DNA of 64,000 nucleotides from NCBI RefSeq assembly GCF_902833145.1, contig NZ_CADFEN010000007.1, positions 186,001 through 250,000 on the forward strand. Direction: 5' to 3'. The notes beneath the pieces were generated by a model. It ran no database searches, had not been told where the DNA came from, and saw only the letters and a program-made list of their open reading frames with translations. Shown piece after piece: positions 29,712 to 38,802 of this stretch. Position 1 is the stretch's first letter. Every line of letters begins with the position of its first letter. This stretch comes from Burkholderia sp. BCC0506. GTDB lineage: Bacteria > Pseudomonadota > Gammaproteobacteria > Burkholderiales > Burkholderiaceae. A program made the position numbers and the translations under genes.

Positions 29712-31250
29712 ATGACGCTATCCGACTCCCGCAGGAATGCGGTCGCGCTCGCGGCCGTCTGTCTCACGTCGCTGATGTTCGGCCTCGAAATCTCGAGCGT
29801 GCCGGTGATCCTGCCGACGCTCGAACACGTGCTGCATGGCGATTTCAACGGCATGCAGTGGATCATGAACGCGTACACGATCGCGTGCACGACGGTGCTG
29901 ATGGCGGCCGGCACGCTCGCGGACCGGTTCGGCCGCAAGCGCGTGTACGTGACCGGCACCGTGCTGTTCGGCGCGACATCGCTGCTGTGCGGGCTCGCGC
30001 CGAACGTGCCGGTGCTCGTCGCCGGGCGGCTGCTGCAAGGCGCGAGCGGCGGCGCGATGCTGATCTGCCAGATCGCCGTGCTGTCGCACCAGTTCCGCGA
30101 AGGGCGCGAGCGCGGCCGCGCGTTCGGGATCTGGGGAATCGTGTTCGGGATCGGCCTCGGGTTCGGGCCGATCGTCGGCGGGGCGATCGTCGCGCTGGCG
30201 AGCTGGCCGTGGGTGTTCCTCGTCCATGCGCCGCTCGCGGCCGTCGCGCTCGTGCTGATCGGCGGCGCCGTGCAGGAATCGCGCGATCCGCATGCGGGCT
30301 CGCTCGACGTCGCGGGCATCGTCACGCTGTCGCTCGCGGTGCTCGGCCTCGCGTTCTACATCACGCAAAGCGCCGAACTCGGGCTGACGAGCGCGGCCGG
30401 CGTCGGCGTGCTTGGCGCGACCGTGGTCGCGGTGCTCGGTTTCTTCATCGCGGAGCGCGCCAGCGCGCGGCCGATGTTCGACTTCTCGGTGTTCCGGATC
30501 CGCGCGTTCACCGGTGCGATCTTCGGCTCGATGGGCATGAACTTCAGCTTCTGGCCGTTCATGATCTACCTGCCGATCTGGTTCCAGGTCGCGCTCGGCT
30601 ACGACAGCGTGACGGCCGGCCTCGCGTTGCTCGCTTACACGTTACCGACGCTGATCGTGCCGCCGGTCGGCGAACGGCTCGCACTGAGCTACGGGCCGGG
30701 CGTCGTGATTCCGGGCGGCTTGTTCACGATCGCGGCCGGTTTCGTGCTGATGCGGCTCGGCAGCGCGGCCGATCATGCGAACTGGCTGACGATGCTGCCG
30801 GGCTGCGCGATCGCCGGCATCGGGCTCGGGCTGACCAACACGCCCGTCACCAACACGACGACGGGCGCGGTGCCGAGCGCGCGGGCCGGGATGGCGTCGG
30901 GCATCGACATGAGCGCGCGGATGATCTCGCTCGCGCTGAACATCGCGACGATGGGTTTCGTGCTGGTGGCGGGGATCGTCGCGAGCCTGAAGGGCGGGCC
31001 GGCCGGCGCGATCGGCGACGCGGCGCTGCGCAGGCTCGCGCAGGAAATCGCGGCGGGCCGCACCGACGGGCTGCAGGCGCTCGCGCCGGCGCTCGCGCAG
31101 GCCGACCCGACCGGCGCGGCGCTGCACGCGGCGCTCGTGCACGGCTTCGGCTGGGTGATGGTGTACGGCGCGACGGGCGTGGCCGTGCTCGCGACTGCGA
31201 GCGCGGTGGCGTTCGCGCCGGCGCGGCGCGGGGCGGCCGTGTGCGAATGA
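29712..31250 (+). CDS. MFS drug-efflux transporter, DHA2 (14-helix) family
   Basis: This 512-aa membrane protein has the MFS motif A GTLADRFGRKRVY, a WIMNAYTIACTTVLMAAG region (DHA2 motif D-like) and GRLLQGASGGAMLI, and about 14 hydrophobic helices. It should export toxic organic compounds by proton antiport. The start (ATG at 29712) is followed by a short Ser/Asp/Arg N terminus. The divergent LysR gene is the likely regulator. The tripartite efflux set downstream is on the opposite strand. Confidence 0.9.
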   Translation: MTLSDSRRNAVALAAVCLTSLMFGLEISSVPVILPTLEHVLHGDFNGMQWIMNAYTIACTTVLMAAGTLADRFGRKRVYVTGTVLFGATSLLCGLAPNVPVLVAGRLLQGASGGAMLICQIAVLSHQFREGRERGRAFGIWGIVFGIGLGFGPIVGGAIVALASWPWVFLVHAPLAAVALVLIGGAVQESRDPHAGSLDVAGIVTLSLAVLGLAFYITQSAELGLTSAAGVGVLGATVVAVLGFFIAERASARPMFDFSVFRIRAFTGAIFGSMGMNFSFWPFMIYLPIWFQVALGYDSVTAGLALLAYTLPTLIVPPVGERLALSYGPGVVIPGGLFTIAAGFVLMRLGSAADHANWLTMLPGCAIAGIGLGLTNTPVTNTTTGAVPSARAGMASGIDMSARMISLALNIATMGFVLVAGIVASLKGGPAGAIGDAALRRLAQEIAAGRTDGLQALAPALAQADPTGAALHAALVHGFGWVMVYGATGVAVLATASAVAFAPARRGAAVCE

Positions 31251-31287
31251 CGCGGCCGGCGTGCGGCCGGTGGCGTGTGACGGCCGG

Positions 31288-32661
31288 TCAGGAGGTCCCG
31301 CCGCCGAGCGCGCGGTAGAGCTTCATCTGGTTGTTGAGCCGGTTCAGGCGCGTCAGTTCGTCGGCGCTTTGCGCGCTCCTCAGCACCTGTTGCTGGTCGA
31401 GCCACGGCTGCACGGCGGTCGCGCCGGCCGCGAAGCGCGCGGCGGCCAGCCGTTCCGCACGCTGCGCCTGCGCGAGCGACAGCGCGCGTTGTTCGGCTTC
31501 GCGTTCGAGCTGCACGCGTGCCGACAACGCGTTCTCGACTTCGGCGAGCGCCGTGTAGAGCCGCTGGCGGAACCCGACCACCGCCTCTTCGTACTGCGAC
31601 TTCGACACCTTGATCTGCAACTGCATCGTGTTCCACTGGATGAACGGCAGCGCGAGGCCGAGCCCGAGCGTGCCGACCGGATTCGTCAGCACGCGCTCCA
31701 GGCTCGTGCTCGTCGTGCCGGCGCTGCCGGTCAGCGTGAAGGTCGGGTAGAAGCTCGTGCGCGTCGCGTCGACTTGCGCGAGCGACTCGCGCAGCCGGAA
31801 TTCCGCCGCACGCAGGTCGGGGCGCCGGCCGAGCAGGCTGGCCGGCAGGCCGGCCGCTACCTCGGGCGGCGCGGCAGCCGGCAGTGCCGGCGGTTCGGCC
31901 GCAAGCTGCTGCGGCGGCCGGTCGAACAGGATCGCGAGCGCATGGCGGTTTTCGGTGCGCTGCTGGATCAGTTGCGTCTGCGCCGCGCGCTGCGCGGCGA
32001 GGCTCTGCTCGGCCTGCGCGAGATCGAGCCCGGACACGGCGCCGGCCGCGTGCCGAGACCGGACGAGCGCGAGCGTGCGCTCCGCATACGCGATGTTCGC
32101 GTCGCCCAGCGCGATCTGCCGGTTCAGATAGCCGATCTGCCAGTACAGCGCCGCGGTCGTGCCGATCAGCGACAGCCGCGCGGCTTCCAGATCGGCGGCC
32201 GTCGCGTCGGCTTCCCAGTGCGCGGCATCGCGCAGCGCGGCCAGCCGGCCCCACAGGTCGATTTCGTAGCTGAGCGAACCGTTGAGGCCGCTCGACTGGC
32301 TCGTCCGGTGCGTATCGAGCGTGCGCGACACGGCGCCGTTCGCGCCGAGCGTGACGTTCGGCGTCAGGTTCGTATCGACGAGCCCGGCCTGCAACTGCGC
32401 GCGATACACGCGGATCGCCGCGATCGCGAGGTCGTTGTTGGCGCGCAGCGCGTCGTCGATCAGCGCGTCGAGTTGCGGATCGCCGAAGCTGCGCCACCAG
32501 TCGCGCGTGGCGGCCGGCGCGTCGGTCGCGACCGGCGCGGCCCAGTTCGCGGGCATCGCGACGGCCGGCAGCGGATCGTGGCGCGCACCCGCGCAGCCGG
32601 CGAGCAGCGCGGCCGCGCATGCGAATGCGCCGAGGCGGTGAAGCGGGGAGAAATGCGTCAT
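31288..32661 (-). CDS. Outer-membrane efflux lipoprotein (NodT/OprM family)
   Basis: This 457-aa protein has a lipoprotein signal with lipobox LLAGC (Cys at about 22), then two OEP repeats of coiled-coil hairpin plus beta-strands (ALIDDALRANNDLAIAAIR, then GRRPDLRAAEFRLRESLAQV). It forms the TolC-like exit duct. It is the last gene of a macA-macB-oep operon, starting 14 bp after macB ends, so the tripartite export complex is complete at this locus. Confidence 0.92.
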   Translation of the reverse strand: MTHFSPLHRLGAFACAAALLAGCAGARHDPLPAVAMPANWAAPVATDAPAATRDWWRSFGDPQLDALIDDALRANNDLAIAAIRVYRAQLQAGLVDTNLTPNVTLGANGAVSRTLDTHRTSQSSGLNGSLSYEIDLWGRLAALRDAAHWEADATAADLEAARLSLIGTTAALYWQIGYLNRQIALGDANIAYAERTLALVRSRHAAGAVSGLDLAQAEQSLAAQRAAQTQLIQQRTENRHALAILFDRPPQQLAAEPPALPAAAPPEVAAGLPASLLGRRPDLRAAEFRLRESLAQVDATRTSFYPTFTLTGSAGTTSTSLERVLTNPVGTLGLGLALPFIQWNTMQLQIKVSKSQYEEAVVGFRQRLYTALAEVENALSARVQLEREAEQRALSLAQAQRAERLAAARFAAGATAVQPWLDQQQVLRSAQSADELTRLNRLNNQMKLYRALGGGTS

Positions 32662-32675
32662 GGCGGTTTTTTGCG

Positions 32676-34718
32676 TCAGTCGCGCGCGAGCGCATCGATC
32701 GGATCGAGCCGCGACGCATTGCGCGCGGGCATGAACCCGAAAATCACACCGGTGAGCGTCGAGCACACGAACGCGGTCACGATCGCGCCGGCCGAGAACA
32801 CCATCTTCCATTGCGTGACGAACATCGAGAACAGCGCGCCGAGCCCGAACGACAGCGCGATGCCGATCGTGCCGCCGAGCAGGCACACGAGCACGGCCTC
32901 GACGAGGAACTGCTGCAGGATGTCGGACTGGCGCGCGCCGACCGCCATCCGGATGCCGATCTCGCGCGTGCGTTCGGTCACCGACACCAGCATGATGTTC
33001 ATCACGCCGATCCCGCCGACGACGAGCGAGATCACCGCGATCAGCGACAGCAGCAGTGTCAGCGACTGGCCGGTTTTCTCGACCGTCTTGACCACGCTGT
33101 CCATGTTGTACGTGAAGAAATCCTTGCGGCCGTGGCGCTGGATCATCAGCTTCTCGAGGCTTTTCTCGGCGGCGGCGCTCGGCTGCCCGTCGCGCACGCG
33201 CACGGTGATGCTGTCGAGATGGTGCTGGCCGAACAGGCGCCCGCTCGCGGTCGTGTACGGCACCCACACGTTCAGGCTCTTCACGCTGCCGAATGCGCTT
33301 TTCTTGTCGGCGGTCACGCCGATCACGACGCACGGCACGTTGTCGACCAGGATCGCTTCGCCGACCGGATTGCGCGTCGCGCCGAACAGCTTGCGGCGCG
33401 TGTTCTGGTCGATCACGGCCACCTGCGCCTGGCGGCGCACCGCGTCGTCGTCGAACGCGACGCCGAGCGCGAAGCGCATTCCGCGCGCCTGGAAGTAGCG
33501 TTCGCCGACGCCGCTCACGAGCGCGTTCACGTTGATGTTGCGGTAGCGCAGCAGCAGCGTGCGCGACGTTTCGGGCGTCGCGCTGTCGATGTACGGCTGC
33601 TCGGCGAGCGCGGCGACGTCGGCGGGCACGAGCGTCTGGATCGTGTCCGCGCGGCTGTCGCCCCAGTCGGTGCCCGGATAGAGGCTGATCGTATTGGTGC
33701 CGATGCTGCCGATCTCTTCGAGCATGTAGCGCTTCGCACCTTCGCCGACCGCGACGATCGACACGACCGACGTGATGCCGATGATGATGCCGAGCATCGT
33801 CAGCAGCGTGCGCAGCCGGTGCGATACGAGCGCGATCCACGCCATTCGGCACGCCTCGGCGAAGCGGCCGGTGCCGGCCGCGAAGCGTCGGGCGTGCGGG
33901 CCGGGATCGGTGTCGGCGGGCGGCGGTGCATTTTCGGAAGCCGGGGCGGAGGCCGTGTCGGTTGCCGGTTCGATCGTTGCTGCCGTTGCCGCCGCGCCGA
34001 CGCCGGCTTCCGCCAGCGCGTCCGCGTAGTGACGATTCGGCCGGTCGGCGACGATCGCGCCGTCGCTGATCTCGATGATGCGCCGCGCATGGCGCGCCAC
34101 GGCCTTGTCGTGCGTGACGATCACGATCGTATGGCCGAGCGCGTTCAGCTCGTGCAGGATGCGGATCACGTCCTGGCCGCTTTTCGTGTCGAGCGCGCCG
34201 GTCGGCTCGTCCGCGAGAATCACCTGGCCGCCGTTCATCAGCGCGCGTGCGATGCTCACGCGCTGCTGCTGGCCGCCGGACAGTTGGCCGGGCCGATGAT
34301 GCGCGCGATCGGCGAGCCCGAGGCGCGCGAGCAGCTCGCGTGCGCGTGCGTGCCGTTCCGCCCGACGGGTGCCCGCGTAGATCGCCGGCATTTCGAGGTT
34401 CGCGACCGCGTCGACGTGCGGCAGCAGGTGATAGCGCTGGAACACGAAGCCGAAGTGCTCGCGGCGCAGTTGCGCGAGCTCGTCGCTGTCGAGCATCTGC
34501 GTGTCGCGTCCGCCGACCGTGTACGTGCCTTCGCTCGGGTGGTCGAGACAGCCGAGGATGTTCATCAGCGTCGACTTGCCGGAGCCCGACGCGCCGACGA
34601 TCGCGACGATCTCGCCCGCGTCGATCGACAGGTTGACGTTGTTCAGGACGACGACGTCCTTCTCGCCGGCCGGAAAGCGTCGCGTGACGGCGGCGAGTTT
34701 CAGCAGGGGCTGGCGCAT
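32676..34718 (-). CDS. macB: MacB-type macrolide/peptide ABC exporter
   Basis: This 680-aa protein has an N-terminal ABC ATPase with Walker A GASGSGKST, signature LSGGQQQR and Walker B VILADEPTGALD. Then comes a linker rich in Ala/Pro (about 235-285), a first membrane helix, a large periplasmic MacB_PCD domain and three C-terminal helices (FtsX type). MacB drives export of macrolides, peptides or siderophores from the periplasm through a TolC-like duct. The variable linker is longer than in E. coli MacB. It starts 2 bp after macA ends. Confidence 0.94.
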   Translation of the reverse strand: MRQPLLKLAAVTRRFPAGEKDVVVLNNVNLSIDAGEIVAIVGASGSGKSTLMNILGCLDHPSEGTYTVGGRDTQMLDSDELAQLRREHFGFVFQRYHLLPHVDAVANLEMPAIYAGTRRAERHARARELLARLGLADRAHHRPGQLSGGQQQRVSIARALMNGGQVILADEPTGALDTKSGQDVIRILHELNALGHTIVIVTHDKAVARHARRIIEISDGAIVADRPNRHYADALAEAGVGAAATAATIEPATDTASAPASENAPPPADTDPGPHARRFAAGTGRFAEACRMAWIALVSHRLRTLLTMLGIIIGITSVVSIVAVGEGAKRYMLEEIGSIGTNTISLYPGTDWGDSRADTIQTLVPADVAALAEQPYIDSATPETSRTLLLRYRNINVNALVSGVGERYFQARGMRFALGVAFDDDAVRRQAQVAVIDQNTRRKLFGATRNPVGEAILVDNVPCVVIGVTADKKSAFGSVKSLNVWVPYTTASGRLFGQHHLDSITVRVRDGQPSAAAEKSLEKLMIQRHGRKDFFTYNMDSVVKTVEKTGQSLTLLLSLIAVISLVVGGIGVMNIMLVSVTERTREIGIRMAVGARQSDILQQFLVEAVLVCLLGGTIGIALSFGLGALFSMFVTQWKMVFSAGAIVTAFVCSTLTGVIFGFMPARNASRLDPIDALARD

Positions 34719-34720
34719 GG

Positions 34721-35899
34721 TCACACCGCGTCCGACAGCGGGACGTGCTCGTCCGCCGACGCTTCGCCGATCACGACGCGCTCGCCGTCCTTGAGGCCGG
34801 CCAGCACTTCGACGCGCACGTTGTTGTTGATGCCGATGCGCGCATGCCGCGTTTCCGTGCTGCCGTCGGCGCGCAGCACGCGTACCGCGACGGTGCCGTC
34901 CTTGCGCTTCTCGCCAAGCGCGGCGGCCGGGATGCTCAGCGCGTTGCGCGCGTTGCCGAGCACGATGTTGACTTGCGCGGTCATCGCGATGCGCAGCCGG
35001 TGCTCGGGATTCGGCACGTCGAACAGCGCGTTGTAGAACACCGCGGCGTTCGGCTTCGAGCCGCCGCCGAGCGGGCTTTGCGCGTCGGCGTAGTTCTGCG
35101 GCGCCGGTTCGATCGCGCGCAGCTTGCCGTAGTGCCGCTTGTCCGGTTCGCCGAGGCTCGTGAAATAGGCGGTCTGACCGGCGCTCACGCGGATCACGTC
35201 GGCCTCCGACACTTGCGCCTTCACCGTCATCGTGTCGAGATTCGCGAGCTTCAGGATCACCGGCGCCTGCTGCTGCGCGATCACGGTCTGGCCTTCCTGC
35301 GTGACGATCGCGACGACCTCGCCGTCGATCGGCGCGACGATGCGCGTGTAGCCGAGGTTCGCCTGCGCGGTCTCGATCTGGATGCGGGCCGAACGGATCT
35401 GCGCGGCGAGCGACGCGAGGGTCGCGCGCTGCACGTCGAGCGTCGCCTTCGCGGCCTCGAACGACTCGCGCGACGTCGCGTCGTCCGGCAGCATCGCCTG
35501 CTGGCGGCGGAACGCGAGTTCCGCCTGCGTCAGTTGCGCGGCGGCCGATTGCTGCTGCGCGCGCAGGCTTTCTTCGCTGGCGCGCGCCTGGCGCAGCGCG
35601 TTTTCCGAGATCACGGGATCGATCTCGGCGAGCCACTGGCCCTTCGTGACCTTGTCGCCGAGCTTGACCTTCAGCGTTTTCAACTGCCCCGACACCTGCG
35701 CGCCGACATCCACCTGCTTGAATGCCTGCAGCGAGCCGGTCGCGAGCACCGCGTTCTCGAGATCGCCGCGCGTGACGGGCGCGGACAGGTATTGCGGATG
35801 CTTGTTCGGTGTGGCTATCGTTATTGCTACAACAGCGGTGGCAATGGCGGCACCGCTGATGGCCAGCACGGTGAGCCGGCGGCGGATCTTCTTATTCAT
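34721..35899 (-). CDS. macA: MacA-type periplasmic adaptor (HlyD family)
   Basis: This 392-aa protein has an N-terminal membrane anchor (about 9-30), a lipoyl half-motif (GSLQAFKQVDVGAQVSGQLK), a long alpha-helical hairpin (about 100-190, QARASEESLRAQQQSAAAQL), the second lipoyl half (GYTRIVAPIDGEVVAIV) and beta-barrel and MP domains. It bridges MacB and the outer-membrane duct. It is the first gene of the operon; the upstream 325 bp contain no gene. Confidence 0.93.
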   Translation of the reverse strand: MNKKIRRRLTVLAISGAAIATAVVAITIATPNKHPQYLSAPVTRGDLENAVLATGSLQAFKQVDVGAQVSGQLKTLKVKLGDKVTKGQWLAEIDPVISENALRQARASEESLRAQQQSAAAQLTQAELAFRRQQAMLPDDATSRESFEAAKATLDVQRATLASLAAQIRSARIQIETAQANLGYTRIVAPIDGEVVAIVTQEGQTVIAQQQAPVILKLANLDTMTVKAQVSEADVIRVSAGQTAYFTSLGEPDKRHYGKLRAIEPAPQNYADAQSPLGGGSKPNAAVFYNALFDVPNPEHRLRIAMTAQVNIVLGNARNALSIPAAALGEKRKDGTVAVRVLRADGSTETRHARIGINNNVRVEVLAGLKDGERVVIGEASADEHVPLSDAV

Positions 35900-36224
35900 G
35901 AGAATACGACATGGATGAGTCGGGCGTCGGCGGCGTGGACGGCCAATCAGGGTGGTCCTGCAATCGCGGCATGCAGTGCAGATCGATACAGGAGTCGGAT
36001 GACCGCGCGGCGGTGCGGGTTCGGGTCAGGCGGCCATGATAATCGAGGTAATTTCGTGAATTCGTGTAGGAATTGTGCTGAATTGTGCCGACAGTTCTGC
36101 GGCGTGGCTGCCGAGCATTGTCGGTGTTTCAATTCATGGAATGGCAGGTTAATACAAGGGGCGGAGAGGATCGTCACCCGGATTCGATCCGCGCTACCGT
36201 GATCGCGGAATGACCCTTCCAACT
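35900..36224. other. Intergenic region at the left border of the AT-rich island
   Basis: This 325-bp region lies upstream of macA and downstream of the DsbC-like gene. The macA side (35900-36030) keeps the GC-rich background; from about 36040 base composition drops sharply (GTGAATTCGTGTAGGAATTG and similar). No reading frame with coding character was seen. It presumably contains the macA promoter and the left boundary of the acquired segment. Confidence 0.5.
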
Positions 36225-36983
36225 TCAAGGGCTGGATGGGGTTCTAAGTTCCACGTGGTTATTGCGATCAATCTTGTCAACCAAATCTTTCCCGGAAATA
36301 AACCCCGCGACTCTTTCTCCGGAAGGCAGGAACGTGGTGGGTGTTCCCCTGATGTTGAGCTTCTTTCCGAGTGAAAGGAGTTCTTTGGTGATGGTGGACT
36401 GGCAACGCTTGCGGGGGACGGTGGTTTTCCCTCTTTCGACCCATTGCTTCCATGCTTGGAGTCGGTTGTCGGCGCACAGGATGATTTCGGATTTGATGGC
36501 GGAGTCGGTAGAAAGAACTGGATACAGAAAAATGTATACGGTTGCGTTGGGAACCTTGCCTAGCTCGGGACTCATTTTCTTGCAAAACGAGCAGTTCGGA
36601 TCGAAGAATGTAGCGATCACGCGCTCTCCGGTTCCATTTTTCTGTTTGATGGCGTATTGGAATGGAAGGTCATTGATGTTTATGCTGTTAATTTTATTGA
36701 GTTGTGTTTCTGTTATGTTTTCCTGGCTGTTGGTATCGAACAGGTTGCCGATAATAATGTGTGATGCCGATGAATTGCTGTAGAAAATTTGTGAATTTGC
36801 AGTGACCTCATATAATCCGTCGATTTTTGACGGCATAACATTCTCTATCTTCAGTTCGGGGAGTTTGGCTTGCAATTCTCGTTGCAAGTTCGCTTCTACA
36901 TTAGCGGCGGCTGTCTCGGTGTGCGCCGTGGCGAGCGCGATTGTAAAGAGTGATGTCAGGAGTAACTTTAGATTATTCGGCAT
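36225..36983 (-). CDS. Periplasmic DsbC-like disulfide isomerase in an AT-rich island
   Basis: This 252-aa protein has a signal peptide (about 1-27, LLLTSLFTIALATAHTETAA), an N-terminal DsbC/DsbG-type dimerisation region (about 28-105) and a thioredoxin domain with active site NCSFCKKM (Cys131, Cys134) and cis-Pro loop GTPTTF (Pro215). A second cysteine pair (Cys170, Cys194) matches the structural disulfide of DsbC. The redox site is CSFC, not the CGYC of E. coli DsbC. Codon use is strongly AT-biased, unlike the flanking genes. It likely isomerises disulfides in periplasmic proteins, perhaps the cysteine-rich product of 37899-38207. In-frame sequence up to 37040 was not used. Confidence 0.82.
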   Translation of the reverse strand: MPNNLKLLLTSLFTIALATAHTETAAANVEANLQRELQAKLPELKIENVMPSKIDGLYEVTANSQIFYSNSSASHIIIGNLFDTNSQENITETQLNKINSININDLPFQYAIKQKNGTGERVIATFFDPNCSFCKKMSPELGKVPNATVYIFLYPVLSTDSAIKSEIILCADNRLQAWKQWVERGKTTVPRKRCQSTITKELLSLGKKLNIRGTPTTFLPSGERVAGFISGKDLVDKIDRNNHVELRTPSSP

Positions 36984-37026
36984 GGCGTGTGGAAGCTGAA
37001 ATTTGCATGGCTGAGGAATGGAGATG

Positions 37027-37785
37027 TCAGGTACTCGCAATTCGTATCTGTGTTTGCGTGATGCTGACTTCAGCTTGCTTCTCGATGATGCCGTTCAAGA
37101 AGAATTTCTCGAGTCGATGATAGAGAAAAATGTCTCCCGGAAAATCACGTCTTTCCGAGCGGATTTTTTTCATTATGCGCAATACTACTATCGGCGTGGA
37201 CTCCCACTTCCGAGTCATGGAATTGATGATGTATTCATCGAAATCCGATGATCGGAATGATTGAATTTTTCCAATTTTGTTGATCATTCTAAAATCGGCA
37301 TTTTCCTCAACCAGGGAGCCCCATTCTGTAATGTAGAGGTTAGCGTCGGTCGATTTTCTTTCAACCGCGTTGTCGAGAAGTTCGGCAAGATCGAAGAAAT
37401 TATCCGCAGACGGATGGGCCAGTTCTTCCGGGATCGAAATCAACAGGAAATCGCGTGGAGTATCGTGACTTACCCAGTGTATGAAATTCGCATATTCTAT
37501 TGATGATAATGGATTTACCCATGCACATATTTTGATCGAATCGTTGGTGGGGATGATAGGGGTGTCGATGGTCAAGTCGTTTGGGATGTACCCAAAATTA
37601 TCGGAAAACCACGCTGACAGTGTCGAGATGTTGCGTTCTTTGAGAGGACCGAGGTGCCAGTTTCCGCCAATAAGAACGTGTGATCCCATCAACCGCCCGT
37701 CTGAAATTGCAGATGCGATGACATTGGACGTGATGTCCGAGAATGATGCCTGGATCAAATTTTGGTGATCTTTGTTTTGGAGCAT
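37027..37785 (-). CDS. DUF1835/DUF3658-like protein in an AT-rich island
   Basis: This 252-aa protein has an N-terminal segment NLIQASFSDITSNVIASAIS followed by HVLIGGNWHLGPL and a tryptophan-containing helix, resembling DUF1835, and a C-terminal DIFLYHRLEKFFLNGIIEKQ segment resembling DUF3658. Neither domain has a known function. There is no signal peptide. The start at 37785 is chosen because an AAGG element lies 7 bases upstream and the DUF1835-like part begins there; the frame stays open to 37932, which would overlap the neighbouring gene by 34 bp. Family assignment is by pattern only. Confidence 0.65.
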   Translation of the reverse strand: MLQNKDHQNLIQASFSDITSNVIASAISDGRLMGSHVLIGGNWHLGPLKERNISTLSAWFSDNFGYIPNDLTIDTPIIPTNDSIKICAWVNPLSSIEYANFIHWVSHDTPRDFLLISIPEELAHPSADNFFDLAELLDNAVERKSTDANLYITEWGSLVEENADFRMINKIGKIQSFRSSDFDEYIINSMTRKWESTPIVVLRIMKKIRSERRDFPGDIFLYHRLEKFFLNGIIEKQAEVSITQTQIRIAST

Positions 37786-37898
37786 TGGTGTGCCTTGATA
37801 TTGGGTAGAAATTTCAACCTCGTCGCGAGCGAACGACGGATTTTTGTTCGGGTGAGCGCCATCGACATAACTACTCGCGACGAAGCACATCACTGTCG

Positions 37899-38207
37899 TT
37901 ATACAGCGCAACCGCTGATCATCGGCCACCATCCATTCGAGCGATTGCAGTTATTCAAGCAATCTGCGCATCGTGTCATGCCAGCCGTGCTGCCGGGTCT
38001 GCTGCCATATCGCTGAATGCACATTGTGTAGAAAACAGAGCAACTTGTGAATGCTCGTTGATTGGAAGTGTTCGGACCTTCGAGGATCTTGCTCGCAAGC
38101 CCGTCGGCAGCAGCACTGCCAGGATGAAGCAAGGCAATGACGATGCCAAAGGTGACTGCAGCCGATCTGGTGGCCTTTCGAGTGAAGAAGCTTTGCTTGG
38201 AATGCAT
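37899..38207 (-). CDS. Small secreted cysteine-rich protein
   Basis: This 102-aa protein has a clear signal peptide: basic start MHSKQSFFTRKATR, hydrophobic core AAVTFGIVIALLH, cleavage near residue 34 (GSAAADG). The predicted mature part of about 68 aa has six cysteines (56, 63, 80, 83, 87, 100), including CADCLNNC, enough for three disulfides. A good RBS (GGAGG, 7 bp upstream) supports the ATG at 38207. It is the first gene of a three-gene minus-strand set ending in a DsbC-like isomerase. No family was recognised; a secreted peptide toxin, effector or binding protein are all possible. Confidence 0.7.
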   Translation of the reverse strand: MHSKQSFFTRKATRSAAVTFGIVIALLHPGSAAADGLASKILEGPNTSNQRAFTSCSVFYTMCIQRYGSRPGSTAGMTRCADCLNNCNRSNGWWPMISGCAV

Positions 38208-38802
38208 CGAAACCTCCGTTGTGACGGGTTGAGGAAAGACAATGATTTCTTGATGCAATGGGTATGTTTTTGAGATTTAATTGCTGATTTCAATTTAGTA
38301 TTCCTGTGTTTGGTAGATTAATTTTCTGAGAAGTGTTTTTTCAAGCATTTATTTTTTTGAGATAATTCAATTGTTGCTGATTGTCATTTTTGTTAAATTT
38401 GTCAAATCGGATTGGTTGGTGTTTCCCAATTGCGACATGAGTTGATTCGGAATCCTCGCGAGCGGCAGGGTCAAGAGGTTTCGCTTATCCGGGCAGGAAA
38501 CTGGAGTGCCGTTGGGGAGTGGCGTGGATGTTGTGTCCGGTCCGGCAAAAGCAGCGGGGGACTGCCCGGATGGAGGCGAAGGCATCGAGCAGATGGCGTT
38601 CGCTTGGCGGGCATGGAAGGCGGCCGGATATGTAGCCCGTCCGTGCTGGTGCCGAATGCGACGCGCGGCGGCTTTGCCAGTCGTGTCAGTCGAACATGGC
38701 TTCCGGGTGGAGAGGTTCGCGCGCCGCTAGTGACTACGGATGTACCGAACAGTCGGCGACGGGTACGACAACAGCGTGCCTCGTGCTACAGCCGTGCCGC
38801 GC
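38208..38802. other. Intergenic region, right border of the AT-rich island
   Basis: The first 200 bp (38208-38405) are the most AT-rich part of the window, with long T-rich tracts around 38330-38400; they probably carry the promoter of the cysteine-rich protein gene. From about 38440 composition returns to the GC-rich background. Open frames in 38410-38800 have low-complexity Arg/Ser/Gly translations with no family feature and were not called. Confidence 0.55.

Noticed and set aside
38367-38585. A 72-codon minus-strand frame at the island border
   Set aside because: It crosses the composition border and has no recognisable domain, signal peptide or RBS; it might be a gene fragment but cannot be supported.
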